Source of the DNA: Bacteroidales bacterium
Lineage (GTDB): Bacteria > Bacteroidota > Bacteroidia > Bacteroidales > UBA932
Assembly (NCBI GenBank): GCA_017504965.1
Contig: JAFVQD010000020.1
Coordinates: 62,001-126,000, forward strand
Length of the DNA: 64,000 nucleotides
Reading direction: 5' to 3'
Positions 46,780 through 56,700 of the stretch are shown piece after piece. A program made the translations under genes and the position numbers. Below the pieces are notes generated by a model, which worked only from the letters and a program-made list of their open reading frames with translations, did no database searches and was not told where the DNA came from. The first letter of the stretch is position 1; the number at the start of each line of letters is the position of its first letter.

Positions 46780-48033
46780 ATGAAACTCCTTATAAAGAAT
46801 ATTAAAAAGCTCATCAATGTCCGTGATGAGTCCCCTTGTCGTCCCCTTTCAGGTGGGGAGCTGGGGGTGTTGCCGACCATAGACAATTGCTACCTTCTCA
46901 TTGAGGAGGGACTTATTTCCGATTATGGCACGATGGGAGAGTGTGATCTGCAGTCTCTTGAGAATATGGCAGATAAGGTGATAGATGCAGAAGGTAAGAT
47001 GGTCTTCCCTTCCTATTGTGACTCCCATACACACCTGGTCTATGCCGGGAGCAGGGAGATAGAGTTTATGGACAAGATCAGAGGGCTCTCATATCAGGAG
47101 ATAGCCAGGAGGGGGGGAGGAATTCTGAACTCTGTGGAGCTACTGCACAACACATCCGAGGATGCCCTGTATGCCCAGGCTAAAGGGAGGGCAGAGGAGA
47201 TTATTGCCTTTGGCACAGGTGCTGTGGAGATAAAGAGCGGCTACGGCCTCACCCTGGAGGATGAGATAAAGATGTTGAGGGTGGCAAAAAGGGTAGATGA
47301 GCAGACCCCTCTGACTGTGAAAACCACTTTTCTGGGCGCACATGCTGTCCCTGCAAGGTATGCCGGGAGAAAAGATGAGTATGTCGATGAGATAGTCAGA
47401 GAGATGATTCCGGCTGTCGCTGCCGAGGGGCTGGCAGACTATGTGGATATCTTCTGTGAGGAGGGATTCTTCAGTGTAGAGGACTCTGAAAAGATCTTTG
47501 AGGCGGGTATAAAATATGGTATGAGACCTAAGGTGCACGCGAACCAGATGAGTTTTTCAGGAGGTGTGCAGGTGGGTGTCAAATACGGTGCGAGGAGTGT
47601 GGATCATCTCGAGTTTACGGGTGAGGCCGAATTTGAGGCTTTGAAGGGGTCGGATACCATCCCTACACTATTGCCCGGGGCGACATTCTTTCTGGAGATG
47701 GATTTCGCGCCGGCCAGAAGGATGATTGAGTGCGGACTCCCTGTGGCTATAGCATCCAACTACAATCCAGGTTCCTGCCCTTGTGGTGATATGAAATTTA
47801 TGATGGCGCTGGGATGTCTGAAGATGAAGATGTTCCCTGAGGAGGTGATAAATGCTGCTACCATCAATGGCGCTTTTGCTATGGATGTAAATAGCTCGCT
47901 GGGATCGATTACCAGAGGAAAGGTGGCAAATGTCTTTGTGACCAAAGAGGTGCCATCTTACGAATTCCTCCCATACTCATTCTCTACACCACTCGTGGAT
48001 ACTGTGATTCTAAATGGGGAGATTGTCGGATAA
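46780..48033 (+). CDS. hutI: Imidazolonepropionase
   Basis: HutI opens the imidazolone ring to give N-formimino-glutamate, the third step of the pathway. The 417-residue amidohydrolase has the metal motif DSHTHLVYAGSREIEF (about 84-99), GAVEIKSGYGLTLEDE (about 149-164), the histidine in FLGAHAVP, and PKVHANQMSFSGG. The gene for the second step, urocanate hydratase (hutU), is not in this window. Confidence 0.95.
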   Translation: MKLLIKNIKKLINVRDESPCRPLSGGELGVLPTIDNCYLLIEEGLISDYGTMGECDLQSLENMADKVIDAEGKMVFPSYCDSHTHLVYAGSREIEFMDKIRGLSYQEIARRGGGILNSVELLHNTSEDALYAQAKGRAEEIIAFGTGAVEIKSGYGLTLEDEIKMLRVAKRVDEQTPLTVKTTFLGAHAVPARYAGRKDEYVDEIVREMIPAVAAEGLADYVDIFCEEGFFSVEDSEKIFEAGIKYGMRPKVHANQMSFSGGVQVGVKYGARSVDHLEFTGEAEFEALKGSDTIPTLLPGATFFLEMDFAPARRMIECGLPVAIASNYNPGSCPCGDMKFMMALGCLKMKMFPEEVINAATINGAFAMDVNSSLGSITRGKVANVFVTKEVPSYEFLPYSFSTPLVDTVILNGEIVG

Positions 48034-48039
48034 ATTTAT

Positions 48040-48047
48040 TATATTTG
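48040..48047 (+). promoter_or_regulatory. Candidate internal -7 element before the MBL-fold gene
   Basis: TATATTTG matches the Bacteroidetes -7 box. The -33 region has no TTTG at the right distance, so it is weak support for independent expression. Confidence 0.35.
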
Positions 48048-48063
48048 GAAAAATATATAGAAT

Positions 48064-48717
48064 ATGAATAGTTACAAAACACCACTTGGCGAGCTTAAAG
48101 TAAAGGTATTTGGGCACGCATCATTACTTTTTCAGATAAACGGAAAAAATATCTATGTAGACCCGTACAGTGATGTGACAGATTATACAGGGATGGATGA
48201 GGCTGACCTTATCCTGAGTACACACGATCATTATGACCACTACGATCCCAAGGCGTTCAATGAGATTCTGGGGACCGGTACCGCTTTTATTGTGAGCGAA
48301 AGTATCGGCAAAGTGGATCATAGATACATCCCGCTGGCAAACGGAGACTCCTGTGAGTGGGACGGTATCAGGATCGAGGCACGCCCTGCATACAATATCA
48401 ACAGAAGGAATGAACAGGGTGACCACTTCCACCCTAAAGGATTCGGTAACGCTTACCTGTTCGATTTCGGAGGTTTCAAGGTATATGTGGCTGGTGATAC
48501 CGAGCCAATAGAGGAGATGAAAGAGCTCCCTGCACTCGATATCGCTTTCCTGCCGAAGAATCTCCCATATACTATGACCGATGATGAATTTGTAGGGTTG
48601 GCAAACCAGCTTAAGCCTGCAGTTCTGTATCCTATTCACTATTTTGAGATAGATTACCCGGCCCTGTCTGCAAGACTGGATGCAGGTATCACATTTATAG
48701 ATCCTAACCAAGAATAA
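48064..48717 (+). CDS. MBL-fold metal-dependent hydrolase (UlaG/UPF0173-like)
   Basis: A 217-residue metallo-beta-lactamase-fold protein. Metal motifs are THDHYDHYD (about 58-66), AGDTEPIEEM, and the C-terminal PIHYFEIDYPAL. It lacks a signal peptide. This group includes UlaG and UPF0173, and substrates vary. It sits between hutI and ftcD with a 30-base gap before it and 5 after it, so it may hydrolyse an intermediate or repair by-product of histidine breakdown, but that is a guess. Confidence 0.83.
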   Translation: MNSYKTPLGELKVKVFGHASLLFQINGKNIYVDPYSDVTDYTGMDEADLILSTHDHYDHYDPKAFNEILGTGTAFIVSESIGKVDHRYIPLANGDSCEWDGIRIEARPAYNINRRNEQGDHFHPKGFGNAYLFDFGGFKVYVAGDTEPIEEMKELPALDIAFLPKNLPYTMTDDEFVGLANQLKPAVLYPIHYFEIDYPALSARLDAGITFIDPNQE

Positions 48718-48722
48718 GAGAT

Positions 48723-50423
48723 ATGCGTAAATTGATAGAGTGCGTCCCCAATTTCAGCGAGGGACGAGATATGGATAAAATCAATCAGATTACTTCGGTG
48801 ATCGAGACAGTGGATGGTGTCAAACTTCTGGATGTCGATCCCGGTGCTGCTACCAACAGGACTGTGGTGACCTTTGTGGGTGAGCCTGAAAATGTGGTGG
48901 AGGCCGCTTTCAGAGCAGTCAAGAAGGCTTCGGAGGTGATCGATATGAGAAACCACCACGGTGAGCATCCGAGATTTGGTGCTACCGATGTGTGTCCATT
49001 GGTCCCTGTATCGGGTGTCACTATGGAGGAGTGTGTGGAGTATGCCCACAAACTGGGACAGAGGATAGGTGAAGAGCTCGGTATTCCTGTGTTCTGTTAC
49101 GAGAGTGCTGCCAAATGCGAAGAGAGAAAAAATCTGGCAGTGTGCCGTGCAGGTGAGTATGAAGCCCTTCCGAAGAGACTGACCGAAGGGGGATGCGTTC
49201 CCGATTACGGCCCTGCCGAATTCAATGAGAGGGTGGCCCTTTCAGGAGCTACAGCTGTAGGTGCCCGCGACTTTCTGGTGGCGATCAACTATAACCTCAA
49301 TACTACATCTACCCGCAGAGCAAACTCTGTGGCCTTCGATGTGCGCGAAAAAGGGCGTAAGAAGAGAGAGGGTGATCCTATCGTAGGTAAGGTGGTGAAA
49401 GATGAGAACGGAGAGCCTGTATGGATCCCCGGTTCACTTAAAGGGTGTAAGGCGATAGGGTGGTATATAGATGAGTACGGTATCGCTCAGGTCTCTATGA
49501 ATGTGACAAATATTACACAGACTCCGGTACACGTAGCCTTCGATGAGGTGTGTGACAAAGCATACGCAAGAGGTATACGTGTTACAGGGTCTGAGATAGT
49601 GGGGCTAATCCCCAAAAGGGTACTTATAGATGCCGGAAAACACTATCTGGCCAAACAGGGGCGCTCGTGCGGTATCCCTGAGGATGATATCATAAAGATC
49701 GCTGTAAAGTCTATGGGGCTGGATGACCTCAAACCATTCAACCCTCGAGAGAAGGTGATAGAGTATATACTTGAGGATATGGAGAAGTCTGCGAAGCTTG
49801 TGGACTTAACCTGCAAAGGTTTTGCTGAGGAGACTTCCCGCGAATCGCCGGCCCCCGGAGGTGGATCGATCTCTGCATATATGGGGTCGCTGGGTGCAGC
49901 CCTCGGCTCTATGGTGGCAAACCTCTCATCCCATAAGCCAGGCTGGGACTCGCGCTGCGGATTCTTCTCGCAGTGGGCAGAGAAAGGGCAGGCCCTGATG
50001 TATGAACTGCTCCATCTGGTAGATGAAGATACCAATGCATTCAACAAGATAATGGAGGCTCTCGGTATGCCCAAGGGCAATGATGAAGAAAAGGCTGCCC
50101 GCGCTGCTGCACTTCAGGAGGCTACCCTATATGCTACCCAGGTGCCGTTGAGGACTATGGAGGTATCATATGAGGTGTTTGATTTGGTGGAGGCTATGGC
50201 GCAGGAGGGCAATCCCAACTCTGTATCTGATGCAGGGGTGGGTGCATTGGCCGCCCGCTCTGCTGTACTTGGAGCATTTCTTAATGTCAAGATCAATGCT
50301 GCCGGCTTGAAGGATCGTGCCGCTGCAGATGCCCTTATCTCTAAGGCTGCGGAGATAGCAGACAAGGCCCAGAAGAGGGAGAAAGAGATTCTGGCTGTAG
50401 TGGATGCCAAAATTGAGGCCTAA
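48723..50423 (+). CDS. ftcD: Bifunctional glutamate formimidoyltransferase / formimidoyltetrahydrofolate cyclodeaminase
   Basis: FtcD moves the formimino group from N-formimino-glutamate to tetrahydrofolate and then releases ammonia to give 5,10-methenyl-tetrahydrofolate. The 566-residue protein has the transferase part (starting MRKLIECVPNFSEG, with HPRFGATDVCPLVPV near 80-94, to about 335) and the cyclodeaminase part (about 355-560, with SPAPGGGSISAYMGSLGAAL). Both parts are complete, as in the animal enzyme. Its product feeds the folate pool used by GlyA and Fmt. Confidence 0.95.
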   Translation: MRKLIECVPNFSEGRDMDKINQITSVIETVDGVKLLDVDPGAATNRTVVTFVGEPENVVEAAFRAVKKASEVIDMRNHHGEHPRFGATDVCPLVPVSGVTMEECVEYAHKLGQRIGEELGIPVFCYESAAKCEERKNLAVCRAGEYEALPKRLTEGGCVPDYGPAEFNERVALSGATAVGARDFLVAINYNLNTTSTRRANSVAFDVREKGRKKREGDPIVGKVVKDENGEPVWIPGSLKGCKAIGWYIDEYGIAQVSMNVTNITQTPVHVAFDEVCDKAYARGIRVTGSEIVGLIPKRVLIDAGKHYLAKQGRSCGIPEDDIIKIAVKSMGLDDLKPFNPREKVIEYILEDMEKSAKLVDLTCKGFAEETSRESPAPGGGSISAYMGSLGAALGSMVANLSSHKPGWDSRCGFFSQWAEKGQALMYELLHLVDEDTNAFNKIMEALGMPKGNDEEKAARAAALQEATLYATQVPLRTMEVSYEVFDLVEAMAQEGNPNSVSDAGVGALAARSAVLGAFLNVKINAAGLKDRAAADALISKAAEIADKAQKREKEILAVVDAKIEA

Positions 50424-50457
50424 TGCTGTCGGAGTTGCTTCCTTGAAAATAAAGAAA

Positions 50458-51420
50458 ATGTTAAAAAGCAGAGTATGTGAATTGCTGGGGATAAAATACC
50501 CCATTTTCCAGGGTGGAATGGCCTGGATCTCCGAGTCATCACTGGCTAGTGCAGTTTCAAATGCTGGAGGCCTAGGTATCATCTCGTGTGTTAATGCCGA
50601 CTCAGAAATTATCAGGAAAGAGATAAGAAAATGTAAAGCACTCACAGATAAACCATTTGCAGTCAATATAATGCTCAAGGCACCAAATGCAGCAGAGATA
50701 GCGCAGATGGTTATAGATGAAGGCGTACCTGTCGTTACTACAGGTGCCGGATCTCCTGCCAAATATATGGATGCTTGGCTTGCAGCAGGCATCAAGGTGA
50801 TACCTGTATTGGCAGCAGCATCCATAGCGTCGAGAATGGAGAGACTTGGGGCTGTAGCCGTAGTAGCAGAGGGTGGAGAGTCAGGTGGCCATATCGGGGA
50901 GATGAACACAATGGCCTTGATCCCGAATGTGGTGGATGCGGTATCTATCCCTGTAATAGCAGCCGGTGGAATAGGAGATGGAAGAGGTATAGCAGCAGCA
51001 TTTATGCTTGGAGCAGAGGGTGTGCAGTGTGGAACCAGATTTCTCGGGTCCACTGAATGCATAATTCACCAGATATACAAAGAGAAACTTCTTGCAGCCA
51101 GCGAGACAGATACTATCGTTACAGGGAAGACTCTTGGCCACCCAGTAAGGGCGCTCAAAACCCCTTTTACCAAGAAGTTTGCCTCTATGGAGAAAGATCC
51201 GCAGGTGACTCCGGAGCAGATTCTGGAGTATGGCTCAGGCTCTCTCAGGAAAGCTGTGCAGAATGGTGATGAGGTATACGGAAGTTTTATGGCCGGTCAG
51301 AGTGTCGGAATGGTAAAAGAGATAAAACCTGCTGCAGAGATAATCCAAGAGATGGTTTCGGATGCTGAATCTTTGCTGAAAATGGGAACTATGTTAGTAG
51401 ATAATTCTAAAATGATCTGA
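50458..51420 (+). CDS. fabK: Enoyl-ACP reductase II (FabK) / nitronate monooxygenase-like flavoprotein
   Basis: An FMN-dependent barrel enzyme of 320 residues. Features are IKYPIFQGGMAWIS (about 10-23), the flavin/GGESGGH segment with a catalytic His in VVAEGGESGGHIG (about 135-147), and GAEGVQCGTRFLGSTEC. FabK and nitronate monooxygenases share a fold; the next gene, two bases downstream, is fabG, which favours FabK in fatty acid synthesis. I chose the ATG at 50458; an upstream start would overlap ftcD. Confidence 0.85.
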   Translation: MLKSRVCELLGIKYPIFQGGMAWISESSLASAVSNAGGLGIISCVNADSEIIRKEIRKCKALTDKPFAVNIMLKAPNAAEIAQMVIDEGVPVVTTGAGSPAKYMDAWLAAGIKVIPVLAAASIASRMERLGAVAVVAEGGESGGHIGEMNTMALIPNVVDAVSIPVIAAGGIGDGRGIAAAFMLGAEGVQCGTRFLGSTECIIHQIYKEKLLAASETDTIVTGKTLGHPVRALKTPFTKKFASMEKDPQVTPEQILEYGSGSLRKAVQNGDEVYGSFMAGQSVGMVKEIKPAAEIIQEMVSDAESLLKMGTMLVDNSKMI

Positions 51421-51421
51421 T

Positions 51422-52165
51422 ATGAAAATCCTGGAAGGAAAAGTGGCATTGGTCACAGGTGGAACCCGTGGTATAGGACGAGCAATAGTTCTGAAACTTG
51501 CATCAGCAGGTGCATCGATAGCTTTTACAGGTCAGAGGGAGAGTGATGCTCTCCGACAGACCGAATCTGATCTCTTAAATTTAGGGGTAAAGTGCAAAGC
51601 GTATATCTCTAATGCTTCAGATTATAGTCTGACTCAGGAATTGGTATCTGAGGTACATAAGGAGTTTGGAAAGATAGATATATTGGTAAACAATGCCGGT
51701 ATCACCAAAGATACCCTCCTTATGAGGATGTCTGAAGAGCAATGGGATGATGTTATCAATGTGAATCTCAAATCTACATTTAATTTTACTAAGGCTGTTG
51801 TCCCTATAATGGCCAGACAGAGGCAGGGATCAATAGTAAATATCTCCTCTATTGTGGGGCTTAACGGCAATCCGGGACAGGCCAATTATTCAGCCTCAAA
51901 GGCTGGAATCATAGGCCTTACAAAATCTGTAGCCAAAGAGATGGGGGCAAGAAACATTAGAGTAAACGCAGTTGCCCCAGGATTTATTGCCACTGAGATG
52001 ACAGATGCGCTCCCTCAGGAGGTAAAGGATGAGTATGCAAAACGTATATCTTTACGTCGTCTTGGTCAGGGAGAGGATATAGCAAATGTGGTGATGTTTC
52101 TGGCATCTGATTTGGCCGCTTATGTGACAGGTGAGGTTCTGACCGTAGATGGTGGGATGATGTAA
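51422..52165 (+). CDS. fabG: 3-oxoacyl-ACP reductase
   Basis: An NADPH-dependent short-chain dehydrogenase of the fatty acid elongation cycle. The 247-residue protein has TGGTRGIGRAI (about 12-22), NNAG, the Ser-Tyr-Lys catalytic set in INISSIVG and YSASKAG, and the C-terminal VTGEVLTVDGGMM. All are standard for FabG. It forms a pair with fabK; fabD is elsewhere, at 60755-61615. A terminator follows. Confidence 0.92.
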   Translation: MKILEGKVALVTGGTRGIGRAIVLKLASAGASIAFTGQRESDALRQTESDLLNLGVKCKAYISNASDYSLTQELVSEVHKEFGKIDILVNNAGITKDTLLMRMSEEQWDDVINVNLKSTFNFTKAVVPIMARQRQGSIVNISSIVGLNGNPGQANYSASKAGIIGLTKSVAKEMGARNIRVNAVAPGFIATEMTDALPQEVKDEYAKRISLRRLGQGEDIANVVMFLASDLAAYVTGEVLTVDGGMM

Positions 52166-52190
52166 TTTTTTTACTTGATATAAATAATAA

Positions 52191-52215
52191 GAGGTGGTCC
52201 GGATGGGCCACCTCT
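52191..52215. terminator. Terminator between fabG and the convergent susD-like gene
   Basis: GAGGTGGTCC pairs with GGGCCACCTC over a GAT loop (with wobble), then TTCT. It may serve the plus-strand fabG transcript and perhaps the convergent susD transcript. Confidence 0.7.
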
Positions 52216-52234
52216 TCTGTTATATGATTATCTG

Positions 52235-53722
52235 TTAATAACCAGGGTTTTGTTCTTTCTCAATGTTAGGGTTAGCATTGATCTCAGCTTGGCTGATAGG
52301 AAGGATAGTCTTGTAGAAATCTCTGGTTACCCAGCCATTTGCTAGCTGACCTCTACCCTCGTGAGGAGGATTGGTTGAGTTTTCGAATGCATTGTCATCA
52401 TATTTGATAGTCATATTCTGACGCATATATTCGAAGTATACAACACCTTCGCACATAAGCTCTCTTCTTCTCTCATCCATAACATCTTCTACAGTTACAG
52501 TAGCAGGAGCTACCCAGTCAGGGTTTCTCTTAGCGATCTCGCTCAGATACTTTACAGCTTTAGTGTTGTCAGAAGTTCTTACAGCACATTCAGCAGCGTT
52601 AAGATAAACCTCTGAAAGACGGAAGATCTTGATGTTTACAGCAGTACTTGTAGCACCTTCGTCACCTTTAAGGTCTACACTACCACTGTATTTGTAGTTA
52701 GCACCTTTACGGCCTGTACCATCTTCTTCATCTGACTGGTCATAGTCCATAATACCCCAGCGAACATCGTTAGGACCCATAAGATCCAACCAATATTTAC
52801 TTGCCAAGAATACACCACCGGCTGAGATACCGTGAGCACGACGACGATAGTATGCACCTAGACCTCCGTCACCAGGATCGTTCTCTCCGGCTTTAATGTT
52901 AAGCTCGAAGATAGACTCTGAGCCGTACTCTTTAGTCCAAGACTCTACCCATTTTTCAGGGGTGTAAAGTTCAAATTTGCCACTTGTGATAATACCTTCA
53001 GCTACTTTAAGTGCCTCAGAGAAGTTATCCATATACATATAAACTTTAGAAAGAAGTGCTTGGTTACCGTAGTAGTTGATGAAACCATCATTTGTACCTT
53101 TGCCAATAAGAGGAGCAGCCTCTAAAAGGTCTTTTACGATCTGAGTGTAAACTTCTTCAACAGTATTTCTTGTAAGCTGGGCACCTGCGTCTACAGGTTC
53201 AGTTACTACAGCGATACCAAGAGCTGATTTGTCCATATTGTAAGGTTTGCCATATAGACGAACCAAGTCGAAGTGCATAAGGGCACGAAGTGTAAGGGCC
53301 TGGCCTTTGTACTCTTCAAGTTCTTCTTTCTCAGTGTTCTCAGGATCAGCAAGCAGACCATTGATGTTTGAGATGATGTTGTTTGCCTGGCATAGGCAGT
53401 TATAGATAGTAGACCAATAGCCGCTATAACTGTTGCTTTCAGGAGAGTGGTTGAAATAGTACCAACCATCACCACCGTTACCTGCCGAGAAGATGGTAAG
53501 GTCACCACCTTTAGCATCGGCATACATAGGGAAGTTTCTGCCGTAGTAGCTTGTACTGGTCATTTTGTTCATAAGACCATTAAGCATGATCTGTGCATCA
53601 GTTGCATTCTGGATAGAGATCTCAGAACTCACCTGGTTACTTGGCTTCACATCAAGGAAACCTTCGCAAGATGCTGTGAACAGAATCACAAGAGCTGCAA
53701 GTATAATATTTATTTTTTTCAT
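52235..53722 (-). CDS. SusD/RagB family nutrient-binding outer membrane lipoprotein
   Basis: A surface lid protein of a SusCD uptake pair. The 495-residue lipoprotein (signal MKKINIILAALVILFTASC, lipid Cys19) has the family start GFLDVKPSNQVSSE, the helical TPR-like frame, and the C-terminal segments RNPDWVAP, DERRRELMCEG and ILPISQAEINANPN. The start was chosen at the lipoprotein signal. It follows the susC-like gene by about 20 bases. The ligand is unknown, since no degradative enzymes are adjacent. Confidence 0.93.
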   Translation of the reverse strand: MKKINIILAALVILFTASCEGFLDVKPSNQVSSEISIQNATDAQIMLNGLMNKMTSTSYYGRNFPMYADAKGGDLTIFSAGNGGDGWYYFNHSPESNSYSGYWSTIYNCLCQANNIISNINGLLADPENTEKEELEEYKGQALTLRALMHFDLVRLYGKPYNMDKSALGIAVVTEPVDAGAQLTRNTVEEVYTQIVKDLLEAAPLIGKGTNDGFINYYGNQALLSKVYMYMDNFSEALKVAEGIITSGKFELYTPEKWVESWTKEYGSESIFELNIKAGENDPGDGGLGAYYRRRAHGISAGGVFLASKYWLDLMGPNDVRWGIMDYDQSDEEDGTGRKGANYKYSGSVDLKGDEGATSTAVNIKIFRLSEVYLNAAECAVRTSDNTKAVKYLSEIAKRNPDWVAPATVTVEDVMDERRRELMCEGVVYFEYMRQNMTIKYDDNAFENSTNPPHEGRGQLANGWVTRDFYKTILPISQAEINANPNIEKEQNPGY

Positions 53723-53742
53723 TGTCTTATCCATTTAATTGA

Positions 53743-56700
53743 TTAGAAGCTAAGTTCGATACCGAAGGTGTAAGTTCTTCCAACTGGAGTTTCCCAACCT
53801 CTTGTACCATATTCATTAACAACAGGGTCTGCATTTTTATACTTAGAGAAGGTAAGAAGGTTACCGCCATTGAAGTATACTCTGGCATTTTTAAGTTTCA
53901 TCTTCTTAACTACATCTGAAGGAAGTGTATAACCTACAGATACAGTGCTTAATCTTAGGTAAGACGCATCGTATAGCCAACGTGTAGAGTTTCTCATAGC
54001 ATCTGTCCAGTCTTCACCACTTAGACGAGGTAGAGTACCGTCTTTTCTGTTGTCAGCTCTCCACATCTGGTCGAAGTAGAACTGTGATCTTGTACGCTCC
54101 CAGTAGTAACCGTCATCAGCTACGTCTTTAGCAGCACCGTCATAAAGGTTACCGCCGATCTTGTAAGTGAAGTTCAAACCTACTGTCAAGCCTTTCCACT
54201 CAAGGTCAGTGTTGAAACCACCGAATAGAGCAGCGTGAGCATCTCCGATAATTACTTCGTTAGCATCGCCATAATCGTAAACAGCTTTTCTGCCGTCTAC
54301 CATCTTGTCTTCCTGGATGTTTTCATCCTCTTTCTCATTTACGAACCAAAGGTTCTGACCGTTTTCAGGATCTACACCTGCCCATTCACGACCGTAGAAT
54401 GCAAGGGTAGATTCACCTTCTCTGTAGATGAACTGTGCTCTTGAGTCACCACCTGTAGGGTCGCTCCAGATAATATCTTGACCACCATAAAGTTCAGTTA
54501 CTTTAGAGTCAATGTGTGAACCATTGATACCTGCGCTCCAGCGGAAGTCGGTATTCTTGATGATGTCACCAGAAAGTTCGAACTCGATACCTTTATTATT
54601 GATTTCACCTACGTTCTTAAGTGTAGAGCTGAAACCGGTGATGTAAGAGATAGGAACGCTCTGTAGAAGGTCTTTAGAATCTCTGTTGAACCACTCAACG
54701 CTACCACGTAGTCTGTCATCGAAGAAACCGAATTCAAGAGCGACGTTAGCAGTGTATGAAGTCTCCCAAGAAAGGTTAGCATCTGCTGCGTTTGCCAATG
54801 CACCACCAGGTTCGCCCTGATACTGGTATGAGTAAGCAGCAAGTGAACGCCATCCGTAGTTAGATGAAGGAAGGGTACCGTTAACACCGTAAGAAGCTCT
54901 AAGTTTCAATGCGCTGATAACGTCCTGTGATTTCATGAAGTCCTCGTGGTCAATTCTCCAAGATGCAGCTACTGACCAGAAGTTACCCCAACGGGTGTCA
55001 GGACCAAGTCTTGAAGAACCGTCACGACGGTAAGATCCTGAGAGGTAGTATTTATTGTCGTAGTTGTACTCAGCACGTGAGAGGATAGACATAATTGAGT
55101 TACCCCACCAGTATGCGTTTGCGTCAAGCACACCTGCTGTAGCTACAGTCTGAAGTGAACCTACAGGAAGGTTGTCACCAGATGCACGTACGAAGTCAGT
55201 TACGTTCTTTTCAGCCTCGAAACCTGCAAGGATACCTACAGTGTGTTTGTCAGCGAAAGTCTTGTTGAAGTTAAGGGTAGTAGAAGATACCAATGTCTGG
55301 TAGTTGGTAAGCATCTCGGTAACGTGACCGTGTTCACCAGTCCAGTTATAGTGGTCAGCGCTGTAGTAAACGTGATCTCTGATACGGGTATCATCATATG
55401 AGAATACAGTTCTTAGGTTCAACCAGTCAGCGAATTTGATGTTTACAGTCTCGTTAACAGAGATTTTCAAGTTCTTTGAGTAGTTGTCCCAAGTATCCTT
55501 ATAGTAAACCTGGTTGTAAGCGTAGCTACCATAACGAGCTGTCCAAGGATCATTTGTTTTATAATCGTATGGATAGTAGAAGCCCCACAACAAGTTTCTT
55601 GTCTGCAAGTAGTAGTTGGCACCAAGGTTACGGGTATCGTTGAAACCTATTTTGTTAGTGTGAGCCAAGTTAACGTTGGTTGAGAAATCCAACCAGTTTC
55701 CAACTTTCTGATTTACACTTACGCGACCTGCGATACGGGCGAACTCGTTAGTCATAGTACGACCTTTATCTTTAGTGTAAGCAAGTGAAGTGTAATAAGT
55801 GGTATTGTCTTTACCACCACTTACAGCCAAGTCATAAGTCTGGTATACACCTGTACGGAAGTAAGCATCTTCCCAATCAAAATAGTTGCCAGGGGTACGG
55901 CCAGCTTTAGCAGCCTCATCATCATAAGAGCTGATGATTACGTTCTCGTAAAGACCAGGGGTAGCTGTAGTAAGTTTGTAACCGTGTTTGTTGAATTTGC
56001 TGTTCAATGATTTAAGAGATGCAGCACTTGCTTTCTCATCAGATAGAGTAGAAAGGTTAGTGTAGTCTACACCTTTACCTTTATTGGCATCCCAAAGAAC
56101 CATATATAGCATATTGATGTTCTCCTGTACACCTGCCACTTCGTAGTTGTCAGTAGCCCAAGAAGGGGTGATACCTACAGAAGCTCTGAAAGTTACAGAA
56201 GGTTTGCCTGATTTACCTTTTTTAGTGGTAACAAGGATAACACCGTTTGCAGCACGTGAACCGTAAAGAGCAGAAGCAGCAGCATCTTTCAATACAGTAA
56301 TAGACTCGATGTCGTTAGGGTTGATTGAGTTCATCACACTGTTAGAAGTGTAGATGTAGTCACCCATCTGACCTGAACCAGAAGTTGCAGGAACACCGTC
56401 GATTACATAAAGAGGCTCGTTTGAAGCGTTCATAGAACCGATACCACGAATACGGATAGATGGAGCAGAACCAGCCTGACCTGAAGAGGTGGTGATTTGC
56501 ATACCGGCTACTTTACCGTTCATCGCAGATTCGAATGAAAGAGAAGGAACGTCTTTGATAGCGTCTTGTTTAACTACAGAAGCGGCACCTGTATAAGTAC
56601 CTTTCTTAGCTGTACCGTAAGCTACCACGATGGTCTCTTCCAGAGACTCAGCCTCAGGAGTAAGAGATACATCTACGGTCTCTCTGCCATTAACAGGGAT

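Noticed and set aside
50166..51062. Minus-strand open frame (about 298 codons) across the ftcD-fabK boundary
   Set aside because: Both plus-strand genes are well supported and this frame has no domain or start signal of its own.
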